Assembly: GCF_020991415.1 (NCBI RefSeq)
Contig: NZ_JAJMOY010000006.1
Span: 124,001 to 188,000 of the forward strand
Reading direction: 5' to 3'
Length of the DNA: 64,000 nucleotides
DNA from: Flavobacterium sp. ENC
GTDB taxonomy: Bacteria; Bacteroidota; Bacteroidia; Flavobacteriales; Flavobacteriaceae
Shown here: positions 43,540 to 51,846 of the stretch, in pieces
How positions within the stretch are numbered: position 1 is the stretch's first letter
Layout of the letters: the number at the start of each line of letters is the position of its first letter
The notes under the pieces: generated by a model
Told to the model about the DNA's origin: nothing
The model's input: the letters and a program-made list of their open reading frames with translations, nothing else
Database searches by the model: none
Program-made: the position numbers and the translations under genes

Positions 43540-44013
43540 ATGAAAAACTTAATTTTTGCCTTCACCCTTTTTTGCAGCAGTTTCGGGATGGCACAAAACG
43601 GAATCATGCCAACAGGAGTAATTACCCCGCCTGAAAAAGTCAGGTTTACTTTTGAAAAAGAATATCCTGGCAAAGTTCCGGTCTGGTCGATAGAATATGT
43701 GGGAGACGATAATGATGAAATCCGGTATGAAGCTAAGTTTAATGCCACCAGTACCGCCAAAGCATTAGCTGTTTATGACAATTTAGGAGTTTTAAAAGCG
43801 TATGAACTACAAATTCCGCTGAGCCAGCTTCCGCCAAAAGCGCAGGCGTACCTGAAAAATAATTATTCCGCACAGGCCATTCGGGAAATCGCAGTAGTCG
43901 TTGACTATAAAAATAAAACAACCTACGAAGTCGGAATAGAAAAGGAAAACAAATTTTATGATGTGGTCTTCGATAAAAACGGAGGTTTTGATGTCATTAT
44001 TCAAAAAGATTAA
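43540..44013 (+). CDS. PepSY-like secreted protein
   Basis: 157 residues. A Sec signal (MKNLIFAFTLFCSSFGMAQ) is followed by two similar beta-rich halves of about 60 residues: KVRFTFEKEYPGKVPVWSIE, YEAKFNATSTAKALAVYDNL, then AQAYLKNNYSAQAIREIAVV and YEVGIEKENKFYDVVFDKN. This is the pattern of the putative beta-lactamase-inhibitor-like PepSY-like (DUF2874) domain of Bacteroidota. Periplasmic; function unknown. It lies 90 nt after a two-component pair, an arrangement that suggests it is a target or accessory of that system. Confidence 0.82.
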   Translation: MKNLIFAFTLFCSSFGMAQNGIMPTGVITPPEKVRFTFEKEYPGKVPVWSIEYVGDDNDEIRYEAKFNATSTAKALAVYDNLGVLKAYELQIPLSQLPPKAQAYLKNNYSAQAIREIAVVVDYKNKTTYEVGIEKENKFYDVVFDKNGGFDVIIQKD

Positions 44014-44050
44014 AAACAGGAATTCTTACTAACTCAATATATTCAAATGA

Positions 44051-44090
44051 CAAACCCGTCAGGTTTTAAAACCTGACGGGTTTTGTTTTG
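44051..44090 (+). terminator. Terminator after the PepSY-like gene (first of three related palindromes)
   Basis: AAACCCGTCAGGTTTT and AAAACCTGACGGGTTT form a perfect 16-bp stem (44052-44083) with no loop spacer, followed by TGTTTTG. It can act as a terminator, but its sequence belongs to a repeat family with two more copies downstream. Confidence 0.75.
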
Positions 44091-44122
44091 TAATTAGGAT
44101 ACGGAATAATAGATTTAGGTGT

Positions 44123-44233
44123 TAAACCTGACAGGTTTTTAAAACCTGTCAGGTTTAAACGTTGGTGTTTTAAAACACTTAGAAATACATTTAGATTATC
44201 AAACCCGACAGGTTTGAAAAACCTGTCGGGTTT
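44123..44233. repeat. Two more AAACCYGACAGGTTT palindromes
   Basis: TAAACCTGACAGGTTTT with its complement (44123-44139 and 44141-44157) and AAACCCGACAGGTTT with its complement (44201-44215 and 44219-44233). Between them lies a 14-nt palindrome GTGTTTTAAAACAC (44165-44178). Arms differ between copies by compensating changes, so pairing is kept. Confidence 0.75.
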
Positions 44234-44242
44234 AAAAACATC

Positions 44243-44277
44243 AACATCTAACATCTAACATCTAACATCTAACATCT
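44243..44277. repeat. Heptanucleotide repeat (AACATCT)5
   Basis: Five perfect AACATCT units in a row, ending 6 nt before the SDR stop codon. A simple repeat likely to vary in number between strains. Confidence 0.85.
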
Positions 44278-44283
44278 AACAAT

Positions 44284-45048
44284 TTACAACATCATCCCGC
44301 CGGAGACCTCAATACGCTGCGCGTTTACCCAGCGGGCATCTTCCGTACATAAAAAGGCAACCACACCGCCAATATCATCCGGTAGTCCAACTCTTCCTAA
44401 GGCGGTTAGAGAAGCGATATGCTGGTTTAATTGCTCGTTGTCTCTCACGGCTCCATGTCCAAAATCAGTTTCAATGGCGCCCGGAGCTACTACATTGACT
44501 TTTATTTTTCTTTCGCCCAATTCTTTTGCCTGATACTTAGTCAGCGTTTCGATTCCGCCTTTCATAGAAGCATAAGCCGAGTAACCCGGGAAAGAAAATC
44601 TTGCCAGACCGGTAGAAATGTTTACGATTCCACCACCATCATTCATGATGGCTAATGCTTTTTGAGTTAGGAAAAACGGTCCTTTCAACTGAATATTACT
44701 CAATTCATCAAAATCTGCTTCCGTAGTTTCGATATAAGGTTTATGAATTCCGATTCCGGCATTGTTTACCAGAAAATCAAATTTGTCGGTGGAAAAAGTG
44801 CTTTTTAAAGCTGTTTTTACTTCTTCAAAGAAAGAATCAAAACTGCCTGATTCAGCCACATTCAACTGAATTGCAACGGCTTTTTGTCCCAAACCTTCGA
44901 TTTCTTTTACGGTATCTTCCGCTTCTTCTTTTTTACTGTTGTATGTCAGAATCACGTTGATTCCTTTTTTTGCTATAGCCAAAGCCATATTTTTCCCCAA
45001 ACCTCTGCTTCCGCCTGTTACCAGAGCGATTTTTGTATTTACTGCCAT
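44284..45048 (-). CDS. Short-chain dehydrogenase/reductase (SDR)
   Basis: 254 residues, classical SDR. NADP-binding VTGGSRGLGKNMALAIAKKG at the N-terminus, NNAG (LVNNAGIG), Ser in IVNISTGLARF, and the catalytic YASMKGG. The C-terminal GLPDDIGGVVAFLCTEDARWVNAQRIEVSGGMML matches FabG-like enzymes (landmarks: GLPDDIGGVVAFL, WVNAQRIEVSGGMML). Substrate not determinable. It is 147 nt downstream of another SDR gene and an AraC regulator on the same strand, possibly one regulon. Confidence 0.92.
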   Translation of the reverse strand: MAVNTKIALVTGGSRGLGKNMALAIAKKGINVILTYNSKKEEAEDTVKEIEGLGQKAVAIQLNVAESGSFDSFFEEVKTALKSTFSTDKFDFLVNNAGIGIHKPYIETTEADFDELSNIQLKGPFFLTQKALAIMNDGGGIVNISTGLARFSFPGYSAYASMKGGIETLTKYQAKELGERKIKVNVVAPGAIETDFGHGAVRDNEQLNQHIASLTALGRVGLPDDIGGVVAFLCTEDARWVNAQRIEVSGGMML

Positions 45049-45195
45049 TTTGTATTTGTTTTTAAAATTTGATTATTTGTATGAATGTAATAGGGTAGAT
45101 TATAGAGTAAAGATTATAGATTATAGAATTAAATCTTAAAAAATCCCCTGAATCTGCCCAATCTGCGAGAGAAACAAACACATAGAGAATGTTTC

Positions 45196-45921
45196 TTAAT
45201 TAGAATGCATGGCCTTAAAATAATTTCTCAAATCTTCAGCGCTTGCGTGTAATCGTGTTTCGCTGGTTCCAAAAGTCAGTTCATCTTTTCCTTCCTTCAA
45301 TTGCTCAAATATAGATTCGATAAAACTGCTCACGCTCGGATGTGCATCGTGCAGCCCAACTCCGCCAAGATCCGTGTTCAGTGCAGGCGGAATGATTTCG
45401 ATCACTTCAATATTCTTTGATTTCAGGATATGACGAAGGGAAAGGGTAAACGAACGAAAAAAAGCTTTTGTTGCCGAGTACACCGGAATTTTTGCAAAAG
45501 GTGAAAAAGCCAGCCCGGAAGTTACATTCATCACTGCGGTAAGTGATTCTAGATTCGCAAATAAGGAAGTCAGATGCAGGGGTGCTTCAATATTGGTAGT
45601 GATTTCAGCTTTCATACTTTCGTAAAAACCGGGATCTGTGACCGAAACCCATTTTTGAATTCCTGCATTGTTGATAAGTACATTTAAGTCGCTGTGATTT
45701 TCCTTAATCCATTCGTAAAGGGCCACACGCTCTGCTTCAACAGACAAATCACATACTTTAGTTAGTACAGATGGAAACTGAGCCTTAACTTCATTCAAAA
45801 CCGATTCTCTTCTGCCACAAATAATGACCGTATTGTTTTCTTCAATAAATCGTTGTGTAAGTCCAAGCCCGATGCCGCTTGCTCCACCGGTGATTAAAAT
45901 TTTGTTGTTTGATAAATTCAT
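45196..45921 (-). CDS. SDR-family oxidoreductase (DltE-like)
   Basis: 241 residues. NAD-binding ILITGGASGIGLGLTQRF, VLINNAGIQKW, AVMNVTSGLAFSPFAKIPVY and catalytic YSATKAFFRSF are all present. The motif order and the IEVIEIIPPALNTDLGG segment resemble proteins annotated as DltE-type SDRs. Cytoplasmic. The upstream neighbour on the same strand is an AraC-type regulator that may control it. Substrate unknown. Confidence 0.9.
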   Translation of the reverse strand: MNLSNNKILITGGASGIGLGLTQRFIEENNTVIICGRRESVLNEVKAQFPSVLTKVCDLSVEAERVALYEWIKENHSDLNVLINNAGIQKWVSVTDPGFYESMKAEITTNIEAPLHLTSLFANLESLTAVMNVTSGLAFSPFAKIPVYSATKAFFRSFTLSLRHILKSKNIEVIEIIPPALNTDLGGVGLHDAHPSVSSFIESIFEQLKEGKDELTFGTSETRLHASAEDLRNYFKAMHSN

Positions 45922-46082
45922 CTTTTCGATCTTTTAAATTGATAAGACAAAGGTAGGAGCAAAGTAGTAAAGGGAAATTGTAAATATCAAACCGAAGTTT
46001 GCGAAATTCAAATCAGGAAGTTTTAAATGTCAAATTCCAAATTCCAAATTCCAAACTCCAAACTCAAAATTTCAATCTAAAA

Positions 46083-47006
46083 TTAACTTCTGAAAGCTAA
46101 GGGCGTAAAGGAAGTTTGCTTTTTAAAGAAATTAGAGAAATGTGCGAGTTCTTCAAATCCTAAAGAATACGCTATTTCAGAGATGTTCCAGTCGGTTTGT
46201 TTTAAAAGGATTTTGGCCTCGTTGGTCAGTCGGCTGCTGATTAGTTCCGTGGTCGTTTTTCCGGTGTTTTCTTTTAAAACCTTATTTAAGTGATTGACAT
46301 GTACAGACAACCGGTCGGCAAAATCCTTGGCTGTCCTGAGCACCAGTCGCTGATGTGGTGATTCTATTGGAAATTGTCGTTCTAACAATTCAGCAAATAA
46401 AGAAGAAACCCTTGCAGCAGAATTGTGTTTCGAATATAAGGCTGTTAATGGCTGTAGTTTTTGCCCGAAGTGAATTAATTCGGCAACATAATTCCGGATC
46501 AAATCATATTTGTAGACGTAATCTGAATTGATTTCTTTTTGTATTTTATTGAATATCAGTTCGACTTCTATAACTTCCTCATCGGAAAGCTGAAAAACAG
46601 GATAACCGTCCGTTGCAAAAATAGGAAGTTCATCAAGGTCGATTCCGCTTTTGTTTTTAGAAAGGAATTCACCGGTAAACACACAAAACTGTCCCGATTG
46701 ATTGGTATCCTGCGGAAGATAATTATAAGGGATTTTTGGAGTGGCAAACAAGAGTGCATGTTGCTCTATTTCAATGATTTTGTCGGCATATTCAGCCCTG
46801 TTTTTTCCTTTTATTAAACTTATTTTATAATAAGCCCTCCGGTCATAGGGCATAATGGATTTCCCCTGAAGCCTGTCTAATAATTCTTTTATATTAAACA
46901 CATTAAAATGACCAATTTCCTTTTTAATGTCGTTGGGTAATAAAGAACTCGGCTCAACAGCTGAGCCTTCGGTAATGTCCTGGTAAAATGAATCTAGTGA
47001 TTTCAT
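46083..47006 (-). CDS. AraC-family transcriptional regulator
   Basis: 307 residues. The C-terminus has LSVHVNHLNKVLKENTGKTT and WNISEIAYSLGFEELAHFSN, FFKKQTSFTPLAFRS, the two helix-turn-helix units of AraC. The N-terminal ~190 residues form a cupin-like sensor (FATPKIPYNYLPQDTNQSGQ). Located upstream of two SDR genes on the same strand, which it may regulate. The spacer of 161 nt to the SDR gene contains an LSN-type word repeat (AATTCCAAATTCC). Confidence 0.9.
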   Translation of the reverse strand: MKSLDSFYQDITEGSAVEPSSLLPNDIKKEIGHFNVFNIKELLDRLQGKSIMPYDRRAYYKISLIKGKNRAEYADKIIEIEQHALLFATPKIPYNYLPQDTNQSGQFCVFTGEFLSKNKSGIDLDELPIFATDGYPVFQLSDEEVIEVELIFNKIQKEINSDYVYKYDLIRNYVAELIHFGQKLQPLTALYSKHNSAARVSSLFAELLERQFPIESPHQRLVLRTAKDFADRLSVHVNHLNKVLKENTGKTTTELISSRLTNEAKILLKQTDWNISEIAYSLGFEELAHFSNFFKKQTSFTPLAFRS

Positions 47007-47039
47007 AAGTGAATTGTAAAATTCAAATATACGAAATTT

Positions 47040-47165
47040 GTTTTGGGTTTAAGGTTTGAAGTTTCATGTTTCAAGTTTGAAGTTTAAAGTTTAAAGTTTC
47101 AGGTTTGAAGTTTCGGGTTTTCGAAATTATCTCATTTTCAAATTATCCAATTATCCAATTATCCA
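47040..47165. repeat. AAGTTTCAAG-type and ATTATCCAATT-type simple repeats
   Basis: Degenerate AGTTTGAAGTTTCAGG words from 47055 to 47115, then CAAATTATCCAATTATCCAATTATCCAATT near 47137-47166 (three ATTATCCA units). The same two word types appear at 47760-47840 and 48270-48400. Confidence 0.7.
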
Positions 47166-47168
47166 ATT

Positions 47169-47741
47169 TCAAAACAAACTCCCCTGGACTAATTCCGGTT
47201 GCGGATTGCTGCCAAAAGAAAAAGTATCAATGACAAAAAACTGTCTCTTAACAGGATCCAATTCCCGCAAAACAATTTCACAGCATAAAAAATCAATACC
47301 AATGGTGGTAAAAAGCTGCGATGCTATTTTAAGATTTTCAGGAGTTAATTTTCGGCCAACAGACAGGTGAGGATCATCGCTTGTTTTAAATTTTGAAGGT
47401 TTTAAAGGTTTTAAAACGTCCTGCGTTTTTCTCATAACAGGCTTTAAATTGTTTTTGGAATCTTGATTCGGAGCAATAAAAAAGGCGCCGCTATTTTCAT
47501 AAGACGCAAAATGATCCAGATAAACCTGGAAAGGCGTGAAGGTATCGCAGATTTGCAAAAGTTTTTGTTTGTACATTTCTATTTGAGAATCGTCAATCGT
47601 AAATTCACAGATCGTAATATGGCCCGTCGAATTTTTACTGTTGTACCAGCCAATTTTGGTTTCCAGATAATCTTTCAGCTTTTTGACAGCGTCAATTACC
47701 TCCTGTGAGGGATAAATTGCAACAGAATACTTTTTCTCCAT
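47169..47741 (-). CDS. 2H phosphoesterase / 2'-5' RNA ligase-like protein
   Basis: 190 residues from ATG 47741. The two catalytic HxT/S motifs are clear: GHITICEF and PHLSVGRK, about 100 residues apart, as in 2'-5' RNA ligase and cyclic phosphodiesterase folds. An open frame extends 43 codons further upstream, but that part is translated repeat sequence (repeated LSNYLIF) and is not expected in the protein. Role in RNA end processing is likely by family but unproven. It follows the receiver-like gene on the same strand. Confidence 0.85.
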   Translation of the reverse strand: MEKKYSVAIYPSQEVIDAVKKLKDYLETKIGWYNSKNSTGHITICEFTIDDSQIEMYKQKLLQICDTFTPFQVYLDHFASYENSGAFFIAPNQDSKNNLKPVMRKTQDVLKPLKPSKFKTSDDPHLSVGRKLTPENLKIASQLFTTIGIDFLCCEIVLRELDPVKRQFFVIDTFSFGSNPQPELVQGSLF

Positions 47742-47754
47742 CTGAGGGGTTTTG

Positions 47755-47880
47755 GTTGGAATTTGAAAATGAGATAATTTGAAAATGAGATAATTTGATA
47801 ATTGGAAAATGAGATAATTGGATAATTTGAAAATGGGAATTTTGAGCCTGAAACATGAAACTTGAAACATGAAACTCCGA
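47755..47880. repeat. GAGATAATTTGATAATTGG-type repeats
   Basis: Six degenerate AAAATGAGATAATTTG/GATAATTGG words, then GAAACATGAAACTTGAAACATG. They create an in-frame N-terminal extension of the phosphoesterase that mimics coding sequence. Confidence 0.75.
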
Positions 47881-47886
47881 ACTCAG

Positions 47887-48201
47887 CTATAATTTTCCTT
47901 TCAGATGTAGCCTGTGGTAGATTTCGGATTGCAGTAATCCGCTGCCACCGCCAAAATGTTCTATTACTTCTACTTCGGGCTGGTGTTTTAAACAAAAAGT
48001 GGTGAACGCTTTTTCGACATGATCTTCGATGGCGGAACTCAGTAAAACCATATCAATTTTGTTTTTCAGGAAATAGTCCTGAGCCGCATTTTCATCATTA
48101 AAGCCTACGGCATTCCAGTTTTCATTAGCATTGACAAGTCTTAGCAGTATGGTTAAAATGGCTTCATTTTTTCCGAGTATTAGGAATTCGAGTGTTTTCA
48201 T
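47887..48201 (-). CDS. Receiver-like small protein without a phosphorylation site
   Basis: 104 residues from ATG 48201 (a TTG two codons upstream is unlikely). MKTLEFLILGKNEAILTILL, GFNDENAAQDYFLKNKIDMV and LLSSAIEDHVEKAFTTFCLK give the alternating alpha/beta pattern of a receiver domain, with DMVLLSS where a phospho-acceptor Asp would be (Ser instead). It ends with a glycine loop, EHFGGGSGLLQSEIYHRL. No family recognised. It may be a degenerate receiver or a nucleotide-binding fold. Upstream gene of the 2H phosphoesterase, 145 nt away. Confidence 0.72.
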   Translation of the reverse strand: MKTLEFLILGKNEAILTILLRLVNANENWNAVGFNDENAAQDYFLKNKIDMVLLSSAIEDHVEKAFTTFCLKHQPEVEVIEHFGGGSGLLQSEIYHRLHLKGKL

Positions 48202-48207
48202 AATCAA

Positions 48208-48914
48208 GTAGTTTGATGCACAAATTTATTGGTTTAAAAGCAATTGGAACTTAACCTGGATTAAGATTTTTTCAAGTTTCAGGTTTCAGGTTTCAAGTTT
48301 CAAGTTTCAAGTTTCATGTTTCAAGTTTCATGTTTCAAGTTTCATGTTTCAAGTTTCAGGTTTCAAGTTTGGAGTTTGGAGTTTCAGGTTTTAGGGTTTA
48401 GGGTTTTGTATCGGTCTCAGTTTTTTTTAATAATTATTGGAAAAATTGATGTGTTTGCAAAAGTGCTAACGTGATCTTTTAGAGGAAACTACAATTGTAA
48501 AATTATAAAGTATTGGAAATATTTTGTTAGAATGTGGAAAGCCGTAATTATTTCACTAAAAGACCATGTAAATTTGCGTCACAGGAGCTGAAGCTGATCT
48601 ATGTTTTTTGCCTTTTCAGTCAGTACTGAGGTTTCTGTGTGAATGTTTTTTTGGAGAAAAACAATTTAGTTAAAGGAAAATTGACACATTCATCTGATCG
48701 TGGGTAGCTTTGTATAAATTTGCAAAAATACAAGAAAGTCTATTTTTCTGTGGTCTATCGATCTGGTTATTTGTTTAGCCGGATCTATAGACTTTTTTTT
48801 GTTTAATCGTTTAATGGTTGAGGCATCTGTTCGTTTAGTGGTTTAATTTTTCGGTTACACAATTACCCAATAAAACAAATAAACGATCAAACGATTCACC
48901 GATTAAACCTGTAC
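48208..48914. other. Long intergenic region with simple repeats and structured segments
   Basis: About 700 nt without a protein gene. 48270-48400 is a run of CAAGTTTCATGTTT heptamer-type words. 48560-48800 has two TAnnTTTG boxes (48569-48576 and 48715-48722) and a hairpin ending in a T-run, described separately. 48800-48910 holds GTTTAATCGTTTAATGGTTG-type words and an ACGATCAAACGATTCACCGATT run. Confidence 0.55.
48715..48800 (+). ncRNA. Candidate small RNA with a terminator-like 3' end
   Basis: TAAATTTG (48715-48722) fits the -7 box, though no good -33 box stands 19 nt upstream. From about 48730 AAAGTCTAT (48735-48743) pairs with ATAGACTTT (48787-48795), enclosing a second stem GATCTGG/CCGGATC (48760-48766, 48779-48785), and the whole ends in eight T. 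No plus-strand gene precedes it, so it is either a short RNA or a stray terminator. Confidence 0.35.
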
Positions 48915-49853
48915 TCAAAATTTATTGCTTTTCAGCCAGTCTTCACATTGTTTAGTCCAGTATTTATTAGTGTCTCCAATTCCCAGTCCGAAACCGTGAC
49001 CGCCATTTTCATATAAATGCAACTCGGCTGTAACTTTATTTTTTTTAAGGGCCAGGTAATAATTAATGCTGTTTTCGGGTAAAACAGCTCCATCATCCGT
49101 GGCATGAATCAGAAATGTGAGAGGGGTTTGGGGAGTTACTCTTTTTTCATTCGAAAAAGAATCAAGTAATGCGGCGGAAGGGTTTTGCCCCAGTAAGTTA
49201 ATTTGTGAACCTTTATGTGTTATGTCATTTTGCATCGAAATAACGGGATAAATCAGAAGGGAAAAATCAGGACGTGCACTTAATTGAGAAGAAGTTTCAT
49301 ATACTTTATCATCATAATGAGTAGACAGGGTAGCAGCCAGGTGTCCGCCTGCGGAGAAGCCCAATACGCCAATTTTATTCGGATCAATATTCCATTTTGA
49401 GGCGTTTTGTCTTACGTAGCGTATCGATTCCTGAGCGTCCTGCAATGGACCAATGGTTTTGTCTTTCATTATTAAATCACTTGGCAGTCGGTATTTTAGC
49501 ACGAAAGCTACAATTCCAATACTATTGAACCATTCCGCCACTTTTGTGCCTTCCTTGTCAATAGCCAGATGCATATAGCCGCCACCTGGAAAGATAACAA
49601 CAGCAGTTTGATTGGGTTTGCTTTCTTTTGGCAAAAATACCGTTAAAGTTGGTGTTGTAACTAAAGTCGTACTCTGTACTTTCCCGTCTTTTACGGTTTC
49701 TTTTTCGGTGTAATCCGAAGCTTTAATTTCTCCGGGTATTTTATTCCAAAGCGGTATAACCTGATTTTGTGCTTGTAGCTGCTGTAGTATTCCCATGAAT
49801 AAAAACAGTTTTAGGAAGATATTTTTTAAAATAAGGTTTTCTGATTTTTTCAA
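48915..49853 (-). CDS. Secreted alpha/beta-hydrolase esterase
   Basis: 312 residues. The start is a TTG at 49853: no ATG or GTG lies upstream before a stop, and this start gives a full signal peptide (KKSENLILKNIFLKLFLFMG then ILQQLQAQ). VVIFPGGGYMHLAIDKEG carries the oxyanion-type GGG, IGVLGFSAGGHLAATLS the nucleophile Ser (GFSAGG), and the C-terminus LYENGGHGFGLG the catalytic His. It resembles BD-FAE/xylan acetylesterase-type enzymes. It is divergent from the uronate operon; deacetylation of pectin fragments would fit but is inference. Confidence 0.85.
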   Translation of the reverse strand: MKKSENLILKNIFLKLFLFMGILQQLQAQNQVIPLWNKIPGEIKASDYTEKETVKDGKVQSTTLVTTPTLTVFLPKESKPNQTAVVIFPGGGYMHLAIDKEGTKVAEWFNSIGIVAFVLKYRLPSDLIMKDKTIGPLQDAQESIRYVRQNASKWNIDPNKIGVLGFSAGGHLAATLSTHYDDKVYETSSQLSARPDFSLLIYPVISMQNDITHKGSQINLLGQNPSAALLDSFSNEKRVTPQTPLTFLIHATDDGAVLPENSINYYLALKKNKVTAELHLYENGGHGFGLGIGDTNKYWTKQCEDWLKSNKF

Positions 49854-50134
49854 TTTTATAAAGGTTTAGTGATCGTTTGATTTAATGGATAAAATTCAAA
49901 TTTAATGTTTTTATTGCTTTAATCTTACAGATAAATTAATAATTGTGTTTTTTACACTAATAAGTATTGGAAAATGATGTAAAAAGATTAATTTTAGGAC
50001 AATTTTGACACCTGAAACGGATATTTTTCACCTATTGGTATTTAACATATATATTGTTTAATATGTAATTTAGCATTCTGTTTTTTGTATGATGTGTTTA
50101 TTTATCTTAGTAAAATAATTTTTTATGCAATTTA

Positions 50135-50165
50135 TTTGGATTATAAAGATTTAAAACTATATTTG
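50135..50165 (+). promoter_or_regulatory. Promoter of exuT
   Basis: TTTG (50135-50138), exactly 19 nt, then TATATTTG (50158-50165): an exact match to the Bacteroidota consensus. The LacI operator begins at the next base, so the start of transcription (about 50172) lies inside the operator. The leader before the ATG at 50289 is about 117 nt. Confidence 0.85.
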
Positions 50166-50179
50166 TGCAATCGATTACA
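50166..50179. promoter_or_regulatory. LacI-family operator at exuT
   Basis: TGCAATCGATTACA, a 14-bp palindrome with one mismatch, abutting the -7 box. Same word as at 51819 and one base different from the perfect copy at 61782. Confidence 0.85.
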
Positions 50180-50288
50180 TTATTTGATTTTTTTGTTGTA
50201 TTCAGACTTTTGAGGAATGAATCCCTAAGAGGCTAAAGTGTTGAAAATGTGTTACCAAAAATTATAAATTAAAAAATAAACCGTTACC

Positions 50289-51758
50289 ATGAACCAGATC
50301 AATTCAGTTACTGTCAGCCAGAAAAGCGCCTCCGTCGGAAAATATCGTTGGAGTATTTGTGCCTTGTTGTTTTTTGCCACTACAATCAATTATCTGGACA
50401 GACAAGTACTTTCCCTGACGTGGAGTGACTTTATTGCACCTGAGTTTCACTGGACGAATAATGATTACGGAAATATTACCGCATTGTTTTCAATTTTTTA
50501 TGCCGTATCCCTGTTGTTCGCCGGAAGATTTGTAGACTGGCTGGATACTAAAAAAGGATTTCTATGGGCCATCGGGATCTGGTCAATCGGAGCCTGCCTG
50601 CATGCCTTTTGTGGTATTGCCACGGCGGGAATAATTACCGGGAACTGGTTTGTAGGTTTTGAAGGTGCTAAAAATTTGATTCATTTAGTAAAAGATACCG
50701 GTTTGGTGATTAATGTAAGTGTTGCTTTATTCATATTTGCCCGTTTTGTACTGGCGGTGGGGGAAGCAGGAAATTTTCCGGCAGCCATCAAAACTACAGC
50801 CGAATATTTTCCCAAAAAAGACAGGGCTTTTTCTACGAGTATATTTAATGCCGGTGCCACTGTTGGTGCCTTGGCAGCTCCAATCTCAATTCCGTTTATT
50901 GCAAAATCTTTCGGATGGGAAATGGCCTTTATTATCATCGGAGCTTTGGGTTTTGTATGGATGGGATTTTGGGTTTTTATGTATGATAAGCCCGAAAGAC
51001 ACAAAAGAGTAAGTGCAGCAGAATTAGAATATATTCAACAGGATGATATTGCGGATGCTAAAATAGTGGGCTACGTACCCGATACTTCAACGAAAGTTTC
51101 TTTTGTAGACTGCTTTAAATACAAACAAACCTGGGCTTTTGCTTTTGGTAAATTTATGACAGACGGTGTTTGGTGGTTTTTCTTATTCTGGACCCCGGCT
51201 TATCTAAGTTCTGTTTACGGAATGGATTCTACAGAAGCAGCTTTGCCTTTATTCGTTTTGTACATGATTACGCTGCTTTCTATTATCGGAGGCTGGCTGC
51301 CTACCTACTTTGTAGAGAAAAAAGGAATGAATCCCTACGAAGGACGAATGAGAGCGATGCTGATCTTTGCATTTTTTCCATTATTAGCCTTAATTGCGCA
51401 GCCTTTAGGATATATAAGTTACTGGATCCCGATTATCATAATTGGTATTGCAGGAGCAGCGCATCAATCCTGGTCGGCCAATATTTTTACGACGGTCGGT
51501 GATATGTTTCCCAAAAAAGCAATTGCTACTATTACCGGAATTGGAGGTTTGGCAGGCGGTGTAGGTTCTACGATAATTAATAAAGGTTCCGGATTATTAT
51601 TTGATCATGCCAAGGAAACCAATATGTCTTTCATGGGGTTTCACGGAATTGAATCGGGCTATTTTATCATTTTCTCTATCTGTGCCGTTTGTTACTTAAC
51701 AGGCTGGATCGTTATGAAAACATTGGTGCCAAAATACAGTCCAATTACAGGTTTATAA
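50289..51758 (+). CDS. exuT: Hexuronate MFS transporter
   Basis: 489 residues, twelve-helix MFS protein. FATTINYLDRQVLSLTWSDF and FAGRFVDWLDTKKGFLWAIG in the first helices match the ExuT/anion-cation symporter family, and LAVGEAGNFPAAIKTTAEYF is the helix-4 motif typical of hexuronate transporters. An insert of about 25 residues lies between helices 3 and 4 (FVGFEGAKNLIHLVKDTG). It should bring galacturonate and glucuronate across the inner membrane. First gene of the uronate cluster, with its own promoter and LacI operator. Confidence 0.92.
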   Translation: MNQINSVTVSQKSASVGKYRWSICALLFFATTINYLDRQVLSLTWSDFIAPEFHWTNNDYGNITALFSIFYAVSLLFAGRFVDWLDTKKGFLWAIGIWSIGACLHAFCGIATAGIITGNWFVGFEGAKNLIHLVKDTGLVINVSVALFIFARFVLAVGEAGNFPAAIKTTAEYFPKKDRAFSTSIFNAGATVGALAAPISIPFIAKSFGWEMAFIIIGALGFVWMGFWVFMYDKPERHKRVSAAELEYIQQDDIADAKIVGYVPDTSTKVSFVDCFKYKQTWAFAFGKFMTDGVWWFFLFWTPAYLSSVYGMDSTEAALPLFVLYMITLLSIIGGWLPTYFVEKKGMNPYEGRMRAMLIFAFFPLLALIAQPLGYISYWIPIIIIGIAGAAHQSWSANIFTTVGDMFPKKAIATITGIGGLAGGVGSTIINKGSGLLFDHAKETNMSFMGFHGIESGYFIIFSICAVCYLTGWIVMKTLVPKYSPITGL

Positions 51759-51787
51759 TATTTTACAAAACTTTAGTAGTTCGAAAA

Positions 51788-51818
51788 TATGTTTTTTAAA
51801 GATAAAAATATAATTTTG
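51788..51818 (+). promoter_or_regulatory. Promoter of kduI
   Basis: TAATTTTG (51811-51818) is a consensus -7 box; 19 nt upstream TATG (51788-51791) stands in for TTTG, one mismatch. The operator again begins at the next base. It gives the catabolic genes a second start independent of exuT. Confidence 0.7.
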
Positions 51819-51832
51819 TGCAATCGATTACA
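51819..51832. promoter_or_regulatory. LacI-family operator at kduI
   Basis: TGCAATCGATTACA, identical to the exuT site over 14 bp and with matching flanks (TTTTG before, TTA after). Fourteen nt before the kduI ATG. Confidence 0.85.
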
Positions 51833-51846
51833 TTAAATTAAAAATT

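Noticed and set aside
44243..44277. Heptamer repeat as a phase-variation switch
   Set aside because: It lies just after the SDR stop codon and not in a promoter or coding frame, so no switching effect is evident.
47742..47870. N-terminal 43-residue extension of the 2H phosphoesterase
   Set aside because: Its residues (repeated LSNYLIF) come from the intergenic GATAATTGG-type repeat. The ATG at 47741 starts the conserved domain.
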